From NCBI RefSeq assembly GCF_022095695.1, contig NZ_JAIFZM010000011.1, forward strand, positions 1 to 64,000: DNA of 64,000 nt. Direction: 5' to 3'. Position numbers and translations under genes: made by a program. The DNA comes from Oceanobacillus jordanicus (lineage in GTDB: Bacteria; Bacillota; Bacilli; Bacillales; Amphibacillaceae). Below the pieces are notes generated by a model. That model was not told the DNA's origin. It ran no database searches and saw only the letters and a program-made list of their open reading frames with translations. This document shows positions 1 through 8,883 of this stretch, one piece after another; position 1 is the stretch's first letter, and each line of letters starts with the position of its first letter.

Positions 1-2
1 AA

Positions 3-32
3 AAAACCGACTTTCAATAGGAAGTCGGTTTT
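3..32 (-). terminator. Rho-independent terminator downstream of ysmA
   Basis: A perfect 10-bp stem (AAACCGACTT/AAGTCGGTTT) has an 8-9 nt loop. On the minus strand it is followed by a T run that reaches the window edge. It closes the ysmA end of the cluster, and a T-rich stretch on the plus side suggests it may work in both directions. Confidence 0.8.
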
Positions 33-110
33 GTTTGTATATGGAGAAATATTAACTTCAGGTCCATACTCAGTTTAATGACCTGTAAGGTTGGCTACAG
101 TTTTTTTAAC

Positions 111-554
111 CTATGTTGCCAGCAATTCTTTTTTTATTTCTTCACTAATTGGCATAGGTTTTCCAGTCTTAGGGTGAACATAAACAAGCCTTCCTCTTCC
201 CGTCAAAGCGACTTTCCCATCAACAACCCCCATATAGTGAATATCCATTGACGTATTGCCAACATGATTCGCTTTTACATACATGGTTAAGTTTTCATTG
301 AAATACATTTGTTGCAGGTAGTCGCACTGTAAATCAGCGACCACTGGTATACCAGCATCTTCTTCAGACTTGGTATTGAATAAGCCAACCGATTTTAAAA
401 ATTCAATTCTTGCTTGTTCGAAATAAATAAAAGGAGAGACATTATTAACATGTCCAAACATGTCCGTCTCGGAAAATCGAATTTTTATAGGCGTGGAAAA
501 AGAAAAAGAACTTCTCCACTCCTCTAGATTTTCAATATATGATATCGTTTTCAT
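111..554 (-). CDS. ysmA: Acyl-CoA thioesterase, 4HBT hotdog family (YsmA-like)
   Basis: A 147-residue single hotdog domain. The 4-hydroxybenzoyl-CoA thioesterase signature is visible at residues 31-49: D31, then GHVNN (34-38), Y44, E46 and AR. The family hydrolyses acyl-CoA thioesters in the cytosol; the substrate cannot be read from the sequence. The length is normal for the family. The start is supported by GGAGG eight bases upstream. It sits just downstream of sdhB, as ysmA does in B. subtilis, but a strong terminator separates them, so expression may depend on read-through. The gene name rests on family match plus synteny. Confidence 0.8.
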   Translation of the reverse strand: MKTISYIENLEEWRSSFSFSTPIKIRFSETDMFGHVNNVSPFIYFEQARIEFLKSVGLFNTKSEEDAGIPVVADLQCDYLQQMYFNENLTMYVKANHVGNTSMDIHYMGVVDGKVALTGRGRLVYVHPKTGKPMPISEEIKKELLAT

Positions 555-596
555 TATTTAGTCCTCCAATTGTTCGCTAAATAATAGTGTAGCACA

Positions 597-635
597 AAGC
601 CCCCCTTGTTACCCATCGAGGCAAAAGGGGGCTTT
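597..635 (-). terminator. Terminator after sdhB
   Basis: A GC-rich stem (AAAGCCCCCTT on one side, AAGGGGGCTTT on the other) lies immediately after the sdhB stop on the minus strand. It would end the sdhCAB transcript before ysmA. Confidence 0.8.
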
Positions 636-644
636 TACTACCAC

Positions 645-1412
645 TTAATGTGCGTGATCACTACCAAAGAAATTTTTAAATGCTTGAATGTTTGTAGCAC
701 GATTCATTGCTGCAATAGATGTAGTCAAAGGTATCCCTTTTGGACAAACTTGCACACAGTTTTGTGAGTTACCACATCCATCAATACCGCCTTCATCCAT
801 TAAACCATTTAATCTTTCGCTTGCATTCATTTCACCAGTTGGGTGAGCATTGAAAAGACGTGCCTGTGATAATGCTGCAGGTCCAATGAAATTAGACTTA
901 TCATTCACATTAGGACATGCTTCAAGACAAACACCACATGTCATACATTTTGAAAGCTCATAAGCCCATTGACGTTTCTTTTCAGGCATACGAGGTCCTG
1001 GTCCTAGATCATGCGTTCCGTCAATTGGAATCCAGGCTTTTACTTGTTTTAATGCATCAAACATGCGTTCACGATCAACAATTAGATCTCTTACAACAGG
1101 GAATGTAGACATGGGCTCAAGACGAATCGGCTGCTCTAATTTATCTACTAGGGCTGCACAAGATTGTCTGGCTGTTCCGTTAATGACCATGGAACATGCT
1201 CCACAAACCTCTTCTAAACAGTTCATATCCCAGTATACAGGAGCGGTTTTATCACCGTTCGCATTTACCGGGTTTTGCCGTATTTCCATTAGGCCAGAGA
1301 TAACATTCATGTTTTTTCGATAAGGAACATGAAATGTTTCATCATAAGGAGCAGATTCAGGACTGTCCTGTCTGGTAATAATAAACGTAACGGTTTGTTG
1401 TTCAGCCATCAT
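645..1412 (-). CDS. sdhB: Succinate dehydrogenase iron-sulfur subunit
   Basis: This is the electron-transfer subunit of complex II (succinate:menaquinone oxidoreductase), on the cytoplasmic face of the membrane. The cluster ligands are clear: C65, C70, C73 and C85 for [2Fe-2S]; C156, C159, C162 and C166 plus C213, C219 and C223 for the [4Fe-4S] and [3Fe-4S] centres. At 255 residues it is full length. Its ATG overlaps the sdhA stop by one base (TAATG), and GGGAG precedes it, so translational coupling with sdhA is likely. A second Met follows the first, so the true start could be one codon later. It is the last gene of the sdhCAB operon. Confidence 0.97.
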   Translation of the reverse strand: MMAEQQTVTFIITRQDSPESAPYDETFHVPYRKNMNVISGLMEIRQNPVNANGDKTAPVYWDMNCLEEVCGACSMVINGTARQSCAALVDKLEQPIRLEPMSTFPVVRDLIVDRERMFDALKQVKAWIPIDGTHDLGPGPRMPEKKRQWAYELSKCMTCGVCLEACPNVNDKSNFIGPAALSQARLFNAHPTGEMNASERLNGLMDEGGIDGCGNSQNCVQVCPKGIPLTTSIAAMNRATNIQAFKNFFGSDHAH

Positions 1413-3175
1413 TACTTACTCCCTTCACTTTTTTTCGTATAATCGCGCTTACGTGGTGTGATTAGAGACGTATCTACAGGTTCGTATGTAAATACAGGTT
1501 CTTCTGTCTCTTGGTTAAATGCGGCAACGGTTGTTTTCAACCACTCTTCATCATTACGATCAGGGAACTCTGGTTTGTAATGCGCACCGCGACTTTCATT
1601 ACGATTATATGCACCGATTGTAATAACGCGAGCTAGGTGAAGCATGTTTTTCAACTGACGAGTAAACATTACACCTTGATTGCTCCATCTGGAGGTGTCA
1701 TTAATGTTAATATTTTCCCAACGCTCCAACAACTCTTGTATTTTCTTATCGGTGTTTAATAGTTTCTCATTATCTCGAACAACTGTTACATTGTCAGTCA
1801 TCCATTCACCTAGCTCTTTATGAATTTGATAGGCATTTTCTGTACCTTTCATATTCATTAATGCTTCAAACTTCTCACGTTCTTCTTTTTCAGTTCTCTC
1901 GAATAACTCTGGAGAGATATCATCTACATGTTTATCCAGCCCGTCGATGTATTTAATAGCATTAGGACCAGCTACCGAACCACCATAAATAGCGGAAAGC
2001 AACGAGTTAGCACCTAAACGGTTCCCTCCATGCTGGGAATAGTCACATTCTCCAGCAGCAAAAATCCCAGGGATATTTGTCATTTGATCATAATCAACCC
2101 ATAGACCACCCATTGAGTAATGCACAGCAGGGAAAATTTTCATTGGAACTTTTCTAGGATCTTCACCTACAAACTTTTCATAGATTTCGATAATCCCACC
2201 AAGTTTTACGTCCAGTTCCTTTGGATCTTTATGGGAAAGGTCTAAATAAACCATATTCTCCCCATTAATTCCAAGCTTCTGATTAACACATACATCAAAA
2301 ATTTCACGTGTAGCAATATCACGAGGTACAAGGTTTCCGTAAGCAGGGTATTTCTCTTCAAGGAAGTACCATGGTTCTCCATCCTTATAAGTCCAAACAC
2401 GTCCACCTTCTCCACGAGCTGACTCACTCATGAGACGTAGCTTGTCATCACCTGGTATTGCAGTTGGATGGATTTGAATAAATTCGCCGTTTGCATATTT
2501 TGCACCTTGTTGATAAAGCACACTTGCAGCAGAGCCTGTATTAATAATCGAATTGGTAGATTTACCAAAAATAATTCCTGGACCACCGGTAGCAATAATT
2601 GTTGCATCCGAAGGGAAAGATTTAATTTCATGTGTCTTAATATCTTGTGCTACAATCCCTCTACCTGTTCCTTCGTCATCTATAATGGCGCCAACAAATT
2701 CCCAGCTTTCAAATTTATTAACAAGCCCTTCAACTTCATAGCGACGAACTTGTTCATCCAATGCATATAGCAACTGCTGTCCTGTTGTTGCCCCAGCGTA
2801 CGCTGTTCTATGATGCTGGGTTCCACCGAAACGGCGAAAATCAAGTAGCCCTTCTGGTGTCCGGTTAAACATAACACCCATCCGATCCAACATATGGATA
2901 ATACTTGGAGCTGCATCACACATTGCTTTTACAGGAGGTTGATTCGCTAGGAAGTCTCCACCGTATACTGTATCATCAAAGTGAATATCTGGAGAATCCC
3001 CTTCCCCTTTCGTATTAACCGCACCGTTAATACCACCTTGTGCACAAACAGAGTGAGAACGTTTAACAGGTACAATAGAGAATAAATCTACATTCACACC
3101 CGCTTCAGCTGCTTTGATTGTTGCCATCAAGCCGGCAAGTCCGCCGCCAACAACAGCAATTTTGCGATTACTCAT
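1412..3175 (-). CDS. sdhA: Succinate dehydrogenase flavoprotein subunit
   Basis: The catalytic FAD subunit of complex II, oxidising succinate to fumarate in the TCA cycle. An N-terminal dinucleotide-binding motif (GGGLAGL) lies near residue 10. The histidine in the RSHSVCAQGG segment is the usual covalent FAD attachment site, and the active-site ARGEGG segment is intact. The start is placed at the Met of the MSNRK sequence, three codons inside the longest frame, because family members begin right before the Rossmann strand. The resulting 587 residues match the usual Gram-positive length. It lies between sdhC and sdhB in the operon. Confidence 0.96.
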   Translation of the reverse strand: MSNRKIAVVGGGLAGLMATIKAAEAGVNVDLFSIVPVKRSHSVCAQGGINGAVNTKGEGDSPDIHFDDTVYGGDFLANQPPVKAMCDAAPSIIHMLDRMGVMFNRTPEGLLDFRRFGGTQHHRTAYAGATTGQQLLYALDEQVRRYEVEGLVNKFESWEFVGAIIDDEGTGRGIVAQDIKTHEIKSFPSDATIIATGGPGIIFGKSTNSIINTGSAASVLYQQGAKYANGEFIQIHPTAIPGDDKLRLMSESARGEGGRVWTYKDGEPWYFLEEKYPAYGNLVPRDIATREIFDVCVNQKLGINGENMVYLDLSHKDPKELDVKLGGIIEIYEKFVGEDPRKVPMKIFPAVHYSMGGLWVDYDQMTNIPGIFAAGECDYSQHGGNRLGANSLLSAIYGGSVAGPNAIKYIDGLDKHVDDISPELFERTEKEEREKFEALMNMKGTENAYQIHKELGEWMTDNVTVVRDNEKLLNTDKKIQELLERWENININDTSRWSNQGVMFTRQLKNMLHLARVITIGAYNRNESRGAHYKPEFPDRNDEEWLKTTVAAFNQETEEPVFTYEPVDTSLITPRKRDYTKKSEGSK

Positions 3176-3203
3176 AATGAACACTCACTCCTCTTTCTAT
3201 AAA

Positions 3204-3824
3204 TTAAACGCCGTAAGCAAATTGAATTAATGTTCTTACACCTAAATAGCTTATCGCTAAAAAGATTAGCAATGTTGCATATGTAGCGATCTTTTGAGAT
3301 TTTGGTGACTGTGTGAAGCCCCATGTTACAAGGAAACTCCATAAACCATTTGCAAAATGGAAAGTAGTAGAAATGACACCAATAATATAGAACCAGAACA
3401 TAAATGGATTGGTTAAAATATTTTCCATTAGACTATAATCAAGATCTACATTACCCATCCCTAGCTGTATCCGTGTTTCCCATACATGCCAGGCAATAAA
3501 TACAAGTGTTACAATGCCTGTGAATCGCTGTACGTAGAACATCCAATTTCGGAAATAATTGTATCTTTTCATGTTATTTCGCGCGACAAATACAATATAG
3601 ACCCCTAGAATTGCATGAAACAGAATTGGCAGATAAATGACTACGGTTTCAAGCAATAGCCTAAATGGTAGTCCATGCATAAAACCAGCTGCCTTATTAA
3701 AACTTTCTTCACCATACACAGCAAAATGATTCACCACCAAGTGCTGAACCAGAAAGAGCCCAATTGGTATTACGCCTAACAGTGAGTGTAATCTCCTGTA
3801 AAAAAACTCACGATGCTCTGCCAT
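3204..3824 (-). CDS. sdhC: Succinate dehydrogenase cytochrome b558 subunit
   Basis: The membrane anchor of complex II, carrying two haems b and the menaquinone site in the Bacillus type. At 206 residues it has about five transmembrane segments. Several histidines near membrane edges are candidate haem ligands, in the HRLHSLLG, FLVQHLV, HAILG, AWHVWE and TTFHFANG segments. It is the first gene of the operon and has a GGGGGG-type ribosome site just upstream of the ATG. The single-polypeptide anchor (no separate sdhD) is typical of Bacillus. Confidence 0.95.
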   Translation of the reverse strand: MAEHREFFYRRLHSLLGVIPIGLFLVQHLVVNHFAVYGEESFNKAAGFMHGLPFRLLLETVVIYLPILFHAILGVYIVFVARNNMKRYNYFRNWMFYVQRFTGIVTLVFIAWHVWETRIQLGMGNVDLDYSLMENILTNPFMFWFYIIGVISTTFHFANGLWSFLVTWGFTQSPKSQKIATYATLLIFLAISYLGVRTLIQFAYGV

Positions 3825-3942
3825 GTGTTACCCCCCTTAGTTTCAAAGTTTACGATTTTCATAACTAGTAACATCAACAAATAGTATCTGTTTTTGTGTT
3901 GTTTCCTTACTATTTGCATAATGTACAATTTGCGACATATTT

Positions 3943-3971
3943 ATTGTACTTCTAACTAGAAAAAGCGTCAA
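3943..3971 (-). promoter_or_regulatory. SigA promoter of sdhCAB
   Basis: On the minus strand, TTGACG (3971-3966) and TACAAT (3948-3943) are separated by 17 bases, predicting a leader of about 110 nt before sdhC. The sdhC-yslB gap (3825-4139) otherwise holds only the divergent yslB promoter; I see no clear operator. Confidence 0.6.
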
Positions 3972-4046
3972 GAAAACGTTATCGTATTCTTATAGAAAGT
4001 CTTCCTGAAAAAATTAAATTTATAAGAAGAACTTCCGACGGTACAC

Positions 4047-4075
4047 TTGCTAATTTCATTAATTATATAGATAAT
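4047..4075 (+). promoter_or_regulatory. Possible promoter of yslB
   Basis: TTGCTA (4047-4052) and GATAAT (4070-4075) are separated by 17 bases, about 65 nt ahead of the yslB start. The boxes are moderate matches in AT-rich DNA. Confidence 0.35.
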
Positions 4076-4139
4076 AAGACTAGCAATTTACTTCTTCATA
4101 CATAAGAAGCAGGTTACCTATTTGGAAAGGATGACATTC

Positions 4140-4577
4140 ATGTCAAAGGAACAAGATACACTTGATAATTCTTTATTAACTAACCTTCAAAGCACTGGTG
4201 CCGGATACGATATACTTCGATACATTGGTTTACCTGAATTATTTGGTAATGAATCCGATACATTGCTTTATTTTATGGGACGAAATCTTGCTAGAAAGTT
4301 TGCTATTGAATCCATGGAAGATATTTATGATATTGTGGAGAAATTAGGATGGGGAAAATTGGATCTTGTAAAAGAAAAGAAAAAGGAACTAGTCTTTCAG
4401 TTGATGGCCGATAGCGTGGCACAACGACTACAAGCCCCATTAAATACTGATTTTCGACTTGAAGCCGGATTTCTTGCAGAAGCTGTACAACGACTAGTAG
4501 GATACGAATGTGAGTGCACCGAGGATATACACCGAAAAATCCACCAAGTTCAATTCAATATTATGTATACGAAATAA
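4140..4577 (+). CDS. yslB: YslB family protein (DUF2507)
   Basis: A 145-residue soluble protein of the conserved Bacillaceae YslB family, whose function is not established. No transmembrane segment or catalytic signature is visible. The start is placed at the ATG at 4140 because GGAAAGG at 4124-4130 lies nine bases before it; upstream in-frame TTG (4122) and ATG (4131) codons overlap or touch this ribosome site. It sits divergently next to sdhC, as in B. subtilis. The lysC gene that follows it there is absent and uvrC comes next. Confidence 0.8.
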   Translation: MSKEQDTLDNSLLTNLQSTGAGYDILRYIGLPELFGNESDTLLYFMGRNLARKFAIESMEDIYDIVEKLGWGKLDLVKEKKKELVFQLMADSVAQRLQAPLNTDFRLEAGFLAEAVQRLVGYECECTEDIHRKIHQVQFNIMYTK

Positions 4578-4607
4578 ATTCAATGAGCTTATTAGAAAGC
4601 TCTATAT

Positions 4608-4644
4608 TGAAAAGCCACGAAGCATAAATGCTTCGTGGCTTTTC
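4608..4644. terminator. Bidirectional terminator between yslB and uvrC
   Basis: A near-perfect hairpin (GCCACGAAGCA/TGCTTCGTGGC, short AT loop) is flanked by AAAA on the left and TTTT on the right. It fits termination of both converging genes. Confidence 0.85.
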
Positions 4645-4666
4645 ATATTCACGGACTAAAAAATTT

Positions 4667-6457
4667 TTATTCGCTATCCTCATTTTCTTTCGTTAAATGC
4701 GCTAAAATGTCTTCAGCAGTGTTTATTGGGATACCTAATTTCGTGATATCGGTAACAGTTGCCTTCTTTATTTCCTTCACTGATTTAAAGTGAGTAAGAA
4801 GCAATTTTCTCCGTTTTTCACCAATCCCTGGTATCTTATCAAGCTCTGACTGAAACAAGTTTTTCCCCCGTAACTGTCTGTGGAATGTAATAGCAAAACG
4901 ATGGACCTCTTCCTGTATTCGTTGGACGAGATAAAACTCCTGCGACTGACGTTTTAACGGGATTACTGCTGGCGGGAATCCGTACAATAATTCACTCGTT
5001 TTATGGCGGTCATCCTTTGCCAATCCGCATAACGGAATATCAAGCCCTAATTCGTTTTCCAAGACATCTAACGCTGCACTCATTTGTCCTTTCCCACCAT
5101 CGACTATAATCATATCTGGCAATGGCAATCCATCCTTAAGTACCCTTGAGTATCTACGACGCACAACTTCACGCATTGTATCATAGTCATCAGGTCCTTC
5201 TACATCTTTAATTTTATACTTTCTATATTCCTTTTTATTTGGTTTTCCATCTATAAAGACAACCATAGCAGAAACAGGATCCGTTCCCTGAATATTTGAA
5301 TTATCAAAGGCTTCAATACGATGTGGTGTCTCAATATTAAGCGTTTCACCCAGCTGTTCAACCGCCACAATGGTCCGCTCCTCATCTCTTTCGATAAGCG
5401 AGAATTTCTCCTTCAATGCGATTTCCGCATTTTTGGTCGCCAATTCCACCAACTCTTTTTTACGTCCTCTATATGGCGTATGGACATCTACTTCTAATAA
5501 TTCTTTCACCAAATCATTATCAATACCAATTGGAACAAGAATCTGCTTCGGTTTTGGATGGTGCTGGTGTATATAAAACCTTCCGACATAGCTGAGAAAT
5601 GTATCCGCTGCATCATCAAAGAAAGGAAACACTGCGACATCACGCTCAATTAATTTCCCCTGCCTAATAAAAAACACTTGAACACACATCCAGCCTTTGT
5701 CATAGCTGTAACCAAAGATGTCACGATCGGCATTGTCATTAAGCGTCATTTTCTGCTGTTCCATTACTATTTCTATATGCTCAATTTGATCCCGGAGCTC
5801 CATCGCACGTTCAAAGTTCAGCTGTTCACTAGCCAGCAACATTTTTCGCTTAAGATCAGCTTTAATCTTTTTATATCCTCCATGTAAAAAGGAAGAGATA
5901 CTCTGAACAATTGAAAAGTATTCCTTCTTAGAGGGGGGATTTTCACTACATGCTTTACACTGCCCCAAGTGATAGTATAAACAGACTCTACCTGGTGGGT
6001 TATTGCATTTTCTTAATGGATACAAGCGATCTAGAAGTTTCTTCGTTTCTCTTGCTGCAATAACATTTGGGTATGGGCCAAAATACTTCCCCTTATCCTT
6101 TTTAACTTTACGGGTTATTAATAATCGAGGATGTCTCTCAGCCGTAATTTTTAGGTAAGGGTAGGATTTATCATCTTTGAGCATAACATTAAACTTAGGG
6201 TCATACTTTTTAATTAGATTCATTTCTAATATTAGAGCTTCTATCTCTGAAGTCGTTACAATGTATTCAAAATCTACAATTTCCTGTACAAGTCGCTGTG
6301 TCTTCCTGTCATTAGCACCAGTAAAATAAGAACGGACACGATTCCGTAATAGCTTTGATTTTCCTACATAAATAACGGTACCATGTTTATCTTTCATTAA
6401 ATAACAGCCCGGTTGCGATGGCAGGACAGCCAGTTTCTCTTTAATCGTCTGATTCAT
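4667..6457 (-). CDS. uvrC: Excinuclease ABC subunit C
   Basis: The nuclease of nucleotide excision repair, making both incisions around a lesion loaded by UvrAB. Domains in order: N-terminal GIY-YIG nuclease (about residues 10-90, beginning PGCYLMKD and VIYVGKSK), a cysteine-containing linker, a UVR motif near residue 200 that contacts UvrB, the RNase H-like C-terminal nuclease, and tandem helix-hairpin-helix repeats at the end. The start is placed at the ATG at 6457 because AAAGGA lies nine bases upstream, while earlier in-frame ATGs sit on top of that site. The product is about 596 residues, the normal length. A terminator separates it from trxA. Confidence 0.96.
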   Translation of the reverse strand: MNQTIKEKLAVLPSQPGCYLMKDKHGTVIYVGKSKLLRNRVRSYFTGANDRKTQRLVQEIVDFEYIVTTSEIEALILEMNLIKKYDPKFNVMLKDDKSYPYLKITAERHPRLLITRKVKKDKGKYFGPYPNVIAARETKKLLDRLYPLRKCNNPPGRVCLYYHLGQCKACSENPPSKKEYFSIVQSISSFLHGGYKKIKADLKRKMLLASEQLNFERAMELRDQIEHIEIVMEQQKMTLNDNADRDIFGYSYDKGWMCVQVFFIRQGKLIERDVAVFPFFDDAADTFLSYVGRFYIHQHHPKPKQILVPIGIDNDLVKELLEVDVHTPYRGRKKELVELATKNAEIALKEKFSLIERDEERTIVAVEQLGETLNIETPHRIEAFDNSNIQGTDPVSAMVVFIDGKPNKKEYRKYKIKDVEGPDDYDTMREVVRRRYSRVLKDGLPLPDMIIVDGGKGQMSAALDVLENELGLDIPLCGLAKDDRHKTSELLYGFPPAVIPLKRQSQEFYLVQRIQEEVHRFAITFHRQLRGKNLFQSELDKIPGIGEKRRKLLLTHFKSVKEIKKATVTDITKLGIPINTAEDILAHLTKENEDSE

Positions 6458-6482
6458 GTTATCCATTCCTTTTATCACTTAG

Positions 6483-6516
6483 AAAATCCCTTGTTACATA
6501 GGCAACAAGGGATTTT
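6483..6516 (-). terminator. Terminator after trxA
   Basis: A 13-bp stem (AAAATCCCTTGTT paired with AACAAGGGATTTT) lies between the trxA stop and uvrC. It ends in a short T stretch on the minus strand. Confidence 0.75.
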
Positions 6517-6544
6517 AATTTACTTTCTATTCACTATACCATTA

Positions 6545-6859
6545 TTACGCGTGCTTGTTAATAAGATCTACAAGCGCTTCTTTAGGTTGGAAACCGATAA
6601 CTTGATCTACTACGTTACCATCTTTAAACAATAGTAGTGTAGGGATACTCATAACACCATATTTACCAGCAGTTTCCTGGTTTTCATCTACATCAAGTTT
6701 AACGATCTGTACTTTATCTTCCATTTCGCCATCGATTTCTTCGAGTACTGGTGCAATCATTTTACAAGGTCCACACCAAGGTGCCCAAAAATCAGCTAAC
6801 ACTAGTCCTTCAGCAGTTTCTTTAGCGAAGTTTTGATCTGTTACGTTCGTAATTGCCAT
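6545..6859 (-). CDS. trxA: Thioredoxin
   Basis: A cytosolic dithiol-disulfide reductant that supplies electrons to ribonucleotide reductase and other enzymes. The 104-residue protein has the classical WCGPC redox site (C29, C32) and the downstream cis-proline segment SIPTLLLF. Length and fold are those of canonical TrxA. AAGGAGG lies just upstream of the ATG. It is monocistronic by its flanking elements: its own promoter upstream and a terminator downstream. Its position between etfA and uvrC matches B. subtilis. Confidence 0.97.
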   Translation of the reverse strand: MAITNVTDQNFAKETAEGLVLADFWAPWCGPCKMIAPVLEEIDGEMEDKVQIVKLDVDENQETAGKYGVMSIPTLLLFKDGNVVDQVIGFQPKEALVDLINKHA

Positions 6860-6898
6860 TCTAATTCCTCCTTAAGTGAAGCTTTAAATCATACACCG

Positions 6899-6928
6899 AG
6901 TATACCATCGTTATTATTTCCTTGCGAA
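6899..6928 (-). promoter_or_regulatory. Promoter of trxA
   Basis: TTCGCA (6928-6923) and TATACT (6904-6899) are spaced 18 bases apart on the minus strand, 40 bases before the trxA ATG. The -10 box is strong and the -35 box weak. Confidence 0.5.
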
Positions 6929-6943
6929 TACTTTGCTTATACA

Positions 6944-7047
6944 TAAAAAAAGCGCAGAGCCCCTGCTAATTGGGAACGCCGACTAAGAACAACCCGTCCT
7001 AGGTCAACGTCGGCATGACCCGGTTCCTCCGGGCCCACGTAGTAATT
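6944..7047. ncRNA. GC-rich structured element, candidate small RNA
   Basis: This block is much richer in GC than its surroundings and has clear pairing: CCCGG/CCGGG around a 5-nt loop, and GCCGA/UCGGC enclosing CUAGGA/UCUUAG. On the plus strand the two terminal loops contain UUCCU and GUCCU, which recalls the RUCCU loops of the Bacillaceae-1 RNA family. On the minus strand it ends in a GCAG/CUGC hairpin plus seven T, like a terminator. Strand and identity are not settled. Confidence 0.4.
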
Positions 7048-7065
7048 AAATAGAAAATAGAAAAA

Positions 7066-7085
7066 GCAATAGCTTTTTCTATTGC
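7066..7085 (-). terminator. etfA terminator overlapping its stop codon
   Basis: GCAATAG and CTATTGC form a 7-bp stem with a 6-nt loop, followed on the minus strand by TTTTTCT. The 5' arm contains the last codon and the stop codon of etfA. Confidence 0.6.
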
Positions 7086-8053
7086 TTCATCTTCTTAATA
7101 TCTTCAATTAACAATGGGAGGATTTCAAATAAATCCCCAACAATTCCATAGTCTGCTACATTAAAGATGTTTGCTTCAGGGTCCTTATTGATGGCAACAA
7201 TAACCTTAGAGTTGGACATTCCCGCAAGATGCTGAATTGCTCCAGAAATACCTACAGCAATATACAAGTCTGGGGTAACAACCTTCCCAGTCTGGCCAAT
7301 TTGTAGAGAATAGTCGCAGTACTCAGCATCACATGCTCCGCGCGAGGCACCGACTGCACCACCAAGTACTTCTGCTAGTTCATACAATGGCTTGAAGCCT
7401 TCTTCACTTTTGACACCTCTACCACCCGCAACAATTACATTCGCTTCAGAAAGATCTACTCCTTCTGCTGCTTTTCGAATAACATCTTTAATTACAGTTC
7501 GAATACCTGCAACATCTATATCTTTTGTGATTACTTCACCTTTCCTGCTTTCATCTCGTTCCAGTGCTGGTACGTTGTTTGGTCTTATCGTAAAGAATGT
7601 TAACCCACTTGTTACCGTCTTCTTTTCAAATGCTTTACCAGAATATATCGGCCGAGTAAAAACTGGTGTATCCCCTTCTAGCTCTAAATCAACCACATCT
7701 GAAACCAGACCACTCTCTAATTTACTTGCAAGCTTTGGTGTAAGATCCTTACCAACCGAGGTGTGTCCCATAACAATACCAAAAGGTGCTTCTTCTTTAA
7801 TTACGGATAGTATGGCCTGCCCATAACCTTCTGACGTATACGCTTTCAAATTATCATGCTTAATTGTAATTACTTTATCGGCACCATAATAGATCATTTC
7901 ATCAGCTTGGCTTTCTTGATCTGTATCACCACATATTACACCAACAACTTCACCTTCTGGCTGAATCTTCTTAGCTGCTGCAATTGCTTCATAGGTCACA
8001 TTTCGTAATGTACCTTCCCTTGCTTCACCAATAACTAAAAATTTATCACTCAT
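7079..8053 (-). CDS. etfA: Electron transfer flavoprotein alpha subunit
   Basis: Forms the ETF heterodimer with EtfB, carrying electrons from acyl-CoA dehydrogenases to the respiratory chain. The C-terminal FAD domain is intact, with the family pattern GGRGV (about residue 210), GASRGACD, the QIGQTGK segment and the ISGAIQHLAGM segment. At 324 residues it is the usual length. It is the last gene of the fadR-fadB-etfB-etfA operon, 29 bases after etfB, and ends in a hairpin that overlaps the stop codon. Confidence 0.95.
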   Translation of the reverse strand: MSDKFLVIGEAREGTLRNVTYEAIAAAKKIQPEGEVVGVICGDTDQESQADEMIYYGADKVITIKHDNLKAYTSEGYGQAILSVIKEEAPFGIVMGHTSVGKDLTPKLASKLESGLVSDVVDLELEGDTPVFTRPIYSGKAFEKKTVTSGLTFFTIRPNNVPALERDESRKGEVITKDIDVAGIRTVIKDVIRKAAEGVDLSEANVIVAGGRGVKSEEGFKPLYELAEVLGGAVGASRGACDAEYCDYSLQIGQTGKVVTPDLYIAVGISGAIQHLAGMSNSKVIVAINKDPEANIFNVADYGIVGDLFEILPLLIEDIKKMKQ

Positions 8054-8082
8054 TACGTCTTCCCCTTTCTGACTGAACGGAT

Positions 8083-8856
8083 TTATAACACTTTTGCATC
8101 GTTTTTAAGTAAAGATACTAGCTCCTGAACCTGATCACCAATTTCCCCTTCAAGAACTCTTCCAGCTTCTTTTTCCGGTGGCAGAAAAATCTCGACTGTT
8201 CTCGTTTTCGCTTCAAGTTCATCTTCATCAATGTCTAAATCTTCTAATTCCAGCTCATCAAGAGGTTTCTTTTTTGCTTTCATAATGCCTGGAAGAGATG
8301 GATACCTTGGTTCATTTAAACCTTGTTGGCATGTCACCAATAAAGGAAGTGTTGATTCTACAACTTCCACGTCTCCTTCTACATCTTTTTCTATGGAAAC
8401 TGTCTTATTATCAATCTTTAAGTTGGTGATCGTTGTAATGTATGGCATCCCCAACAATTCAGCTAATCTCGGGCCGACCTGTCCACTCGCTTCATCAATC
8501 GCAACATTACCAGCAAGGATTAAGTCGACTTGTTTATCTTTAAAATATGCTTCGAGGATACGTGAAGTAGTATATTGATCTCCATCTTCTAAATCTTCCT
8601 CCGTATTAATTAAGACTGCTTTATCCGCTCCCATTGCCAACGCTGTTCGGAGCTGTTTCTCAGATTCTTCATCTCCTACTGTTACTACTGTAACCTCTCC
8701 TCCATGCTCATCCCGTTGGTTAATTGCTTCTTCGACTGCATACTCATCGTATGGATTAATAATAAATTCAGCACCGTCATCTTCAATTTTTCCTGACGAT
8801 ATGTTTATCTTTTCCTCTGTATCAAACGTTCTTTTTAACAGTACGTATATATCCAA
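8083..8856 (-). CDS. etfB: Electron transfer flavoprotein beta subunit
   Basis: The beta subunit of ETF, binding AMP and contacting dehydrogenases. The N-terminal LLKRTFDTE strand and the NPYDEYAVEEA segment are typical, and the ETF-beta signature region ending NEPRYPSLPGIM is present near residue 190. At 257 residues it is full length. It lies 27 bases after fadB and 29 bases before etfA within one operon, so its function in beta-oxidation is well supported by context. Confidence 0.95.
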   Translation of the reverse strand: MDIYVLLKRTFDTEEKINISSGKIEDDGAEFIINPYDEYAVEEAINQRDEHGGEVTVVTVGDEESEKQLRTALAMGADKAVLINTEEDLEDGDQYTTSRILEAYFKDKQVDLILAGNVAIDEASGQVGPRLAELLGMPYITTITNLKIDNKTVSIEKDVEGDVEVVESTLPLLVTCQQGLNEPRYPSLPGIMKAKKKPLDELELEDLDIDEDELEAKTRTVEIFLPPEKEAGRVLEGEIGDQVQELVSLLKNDAKVL

Positions 8857-8883
8857 TTTTGTTCCTCCTCAATTAAAAGTGGA

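Noticed and set aside
7392-7826. 144-residue plus-strand frame inside etfA
   Set aside because: It is an antisense shadow of a well-supported etfA gene and has no recognisable domain.
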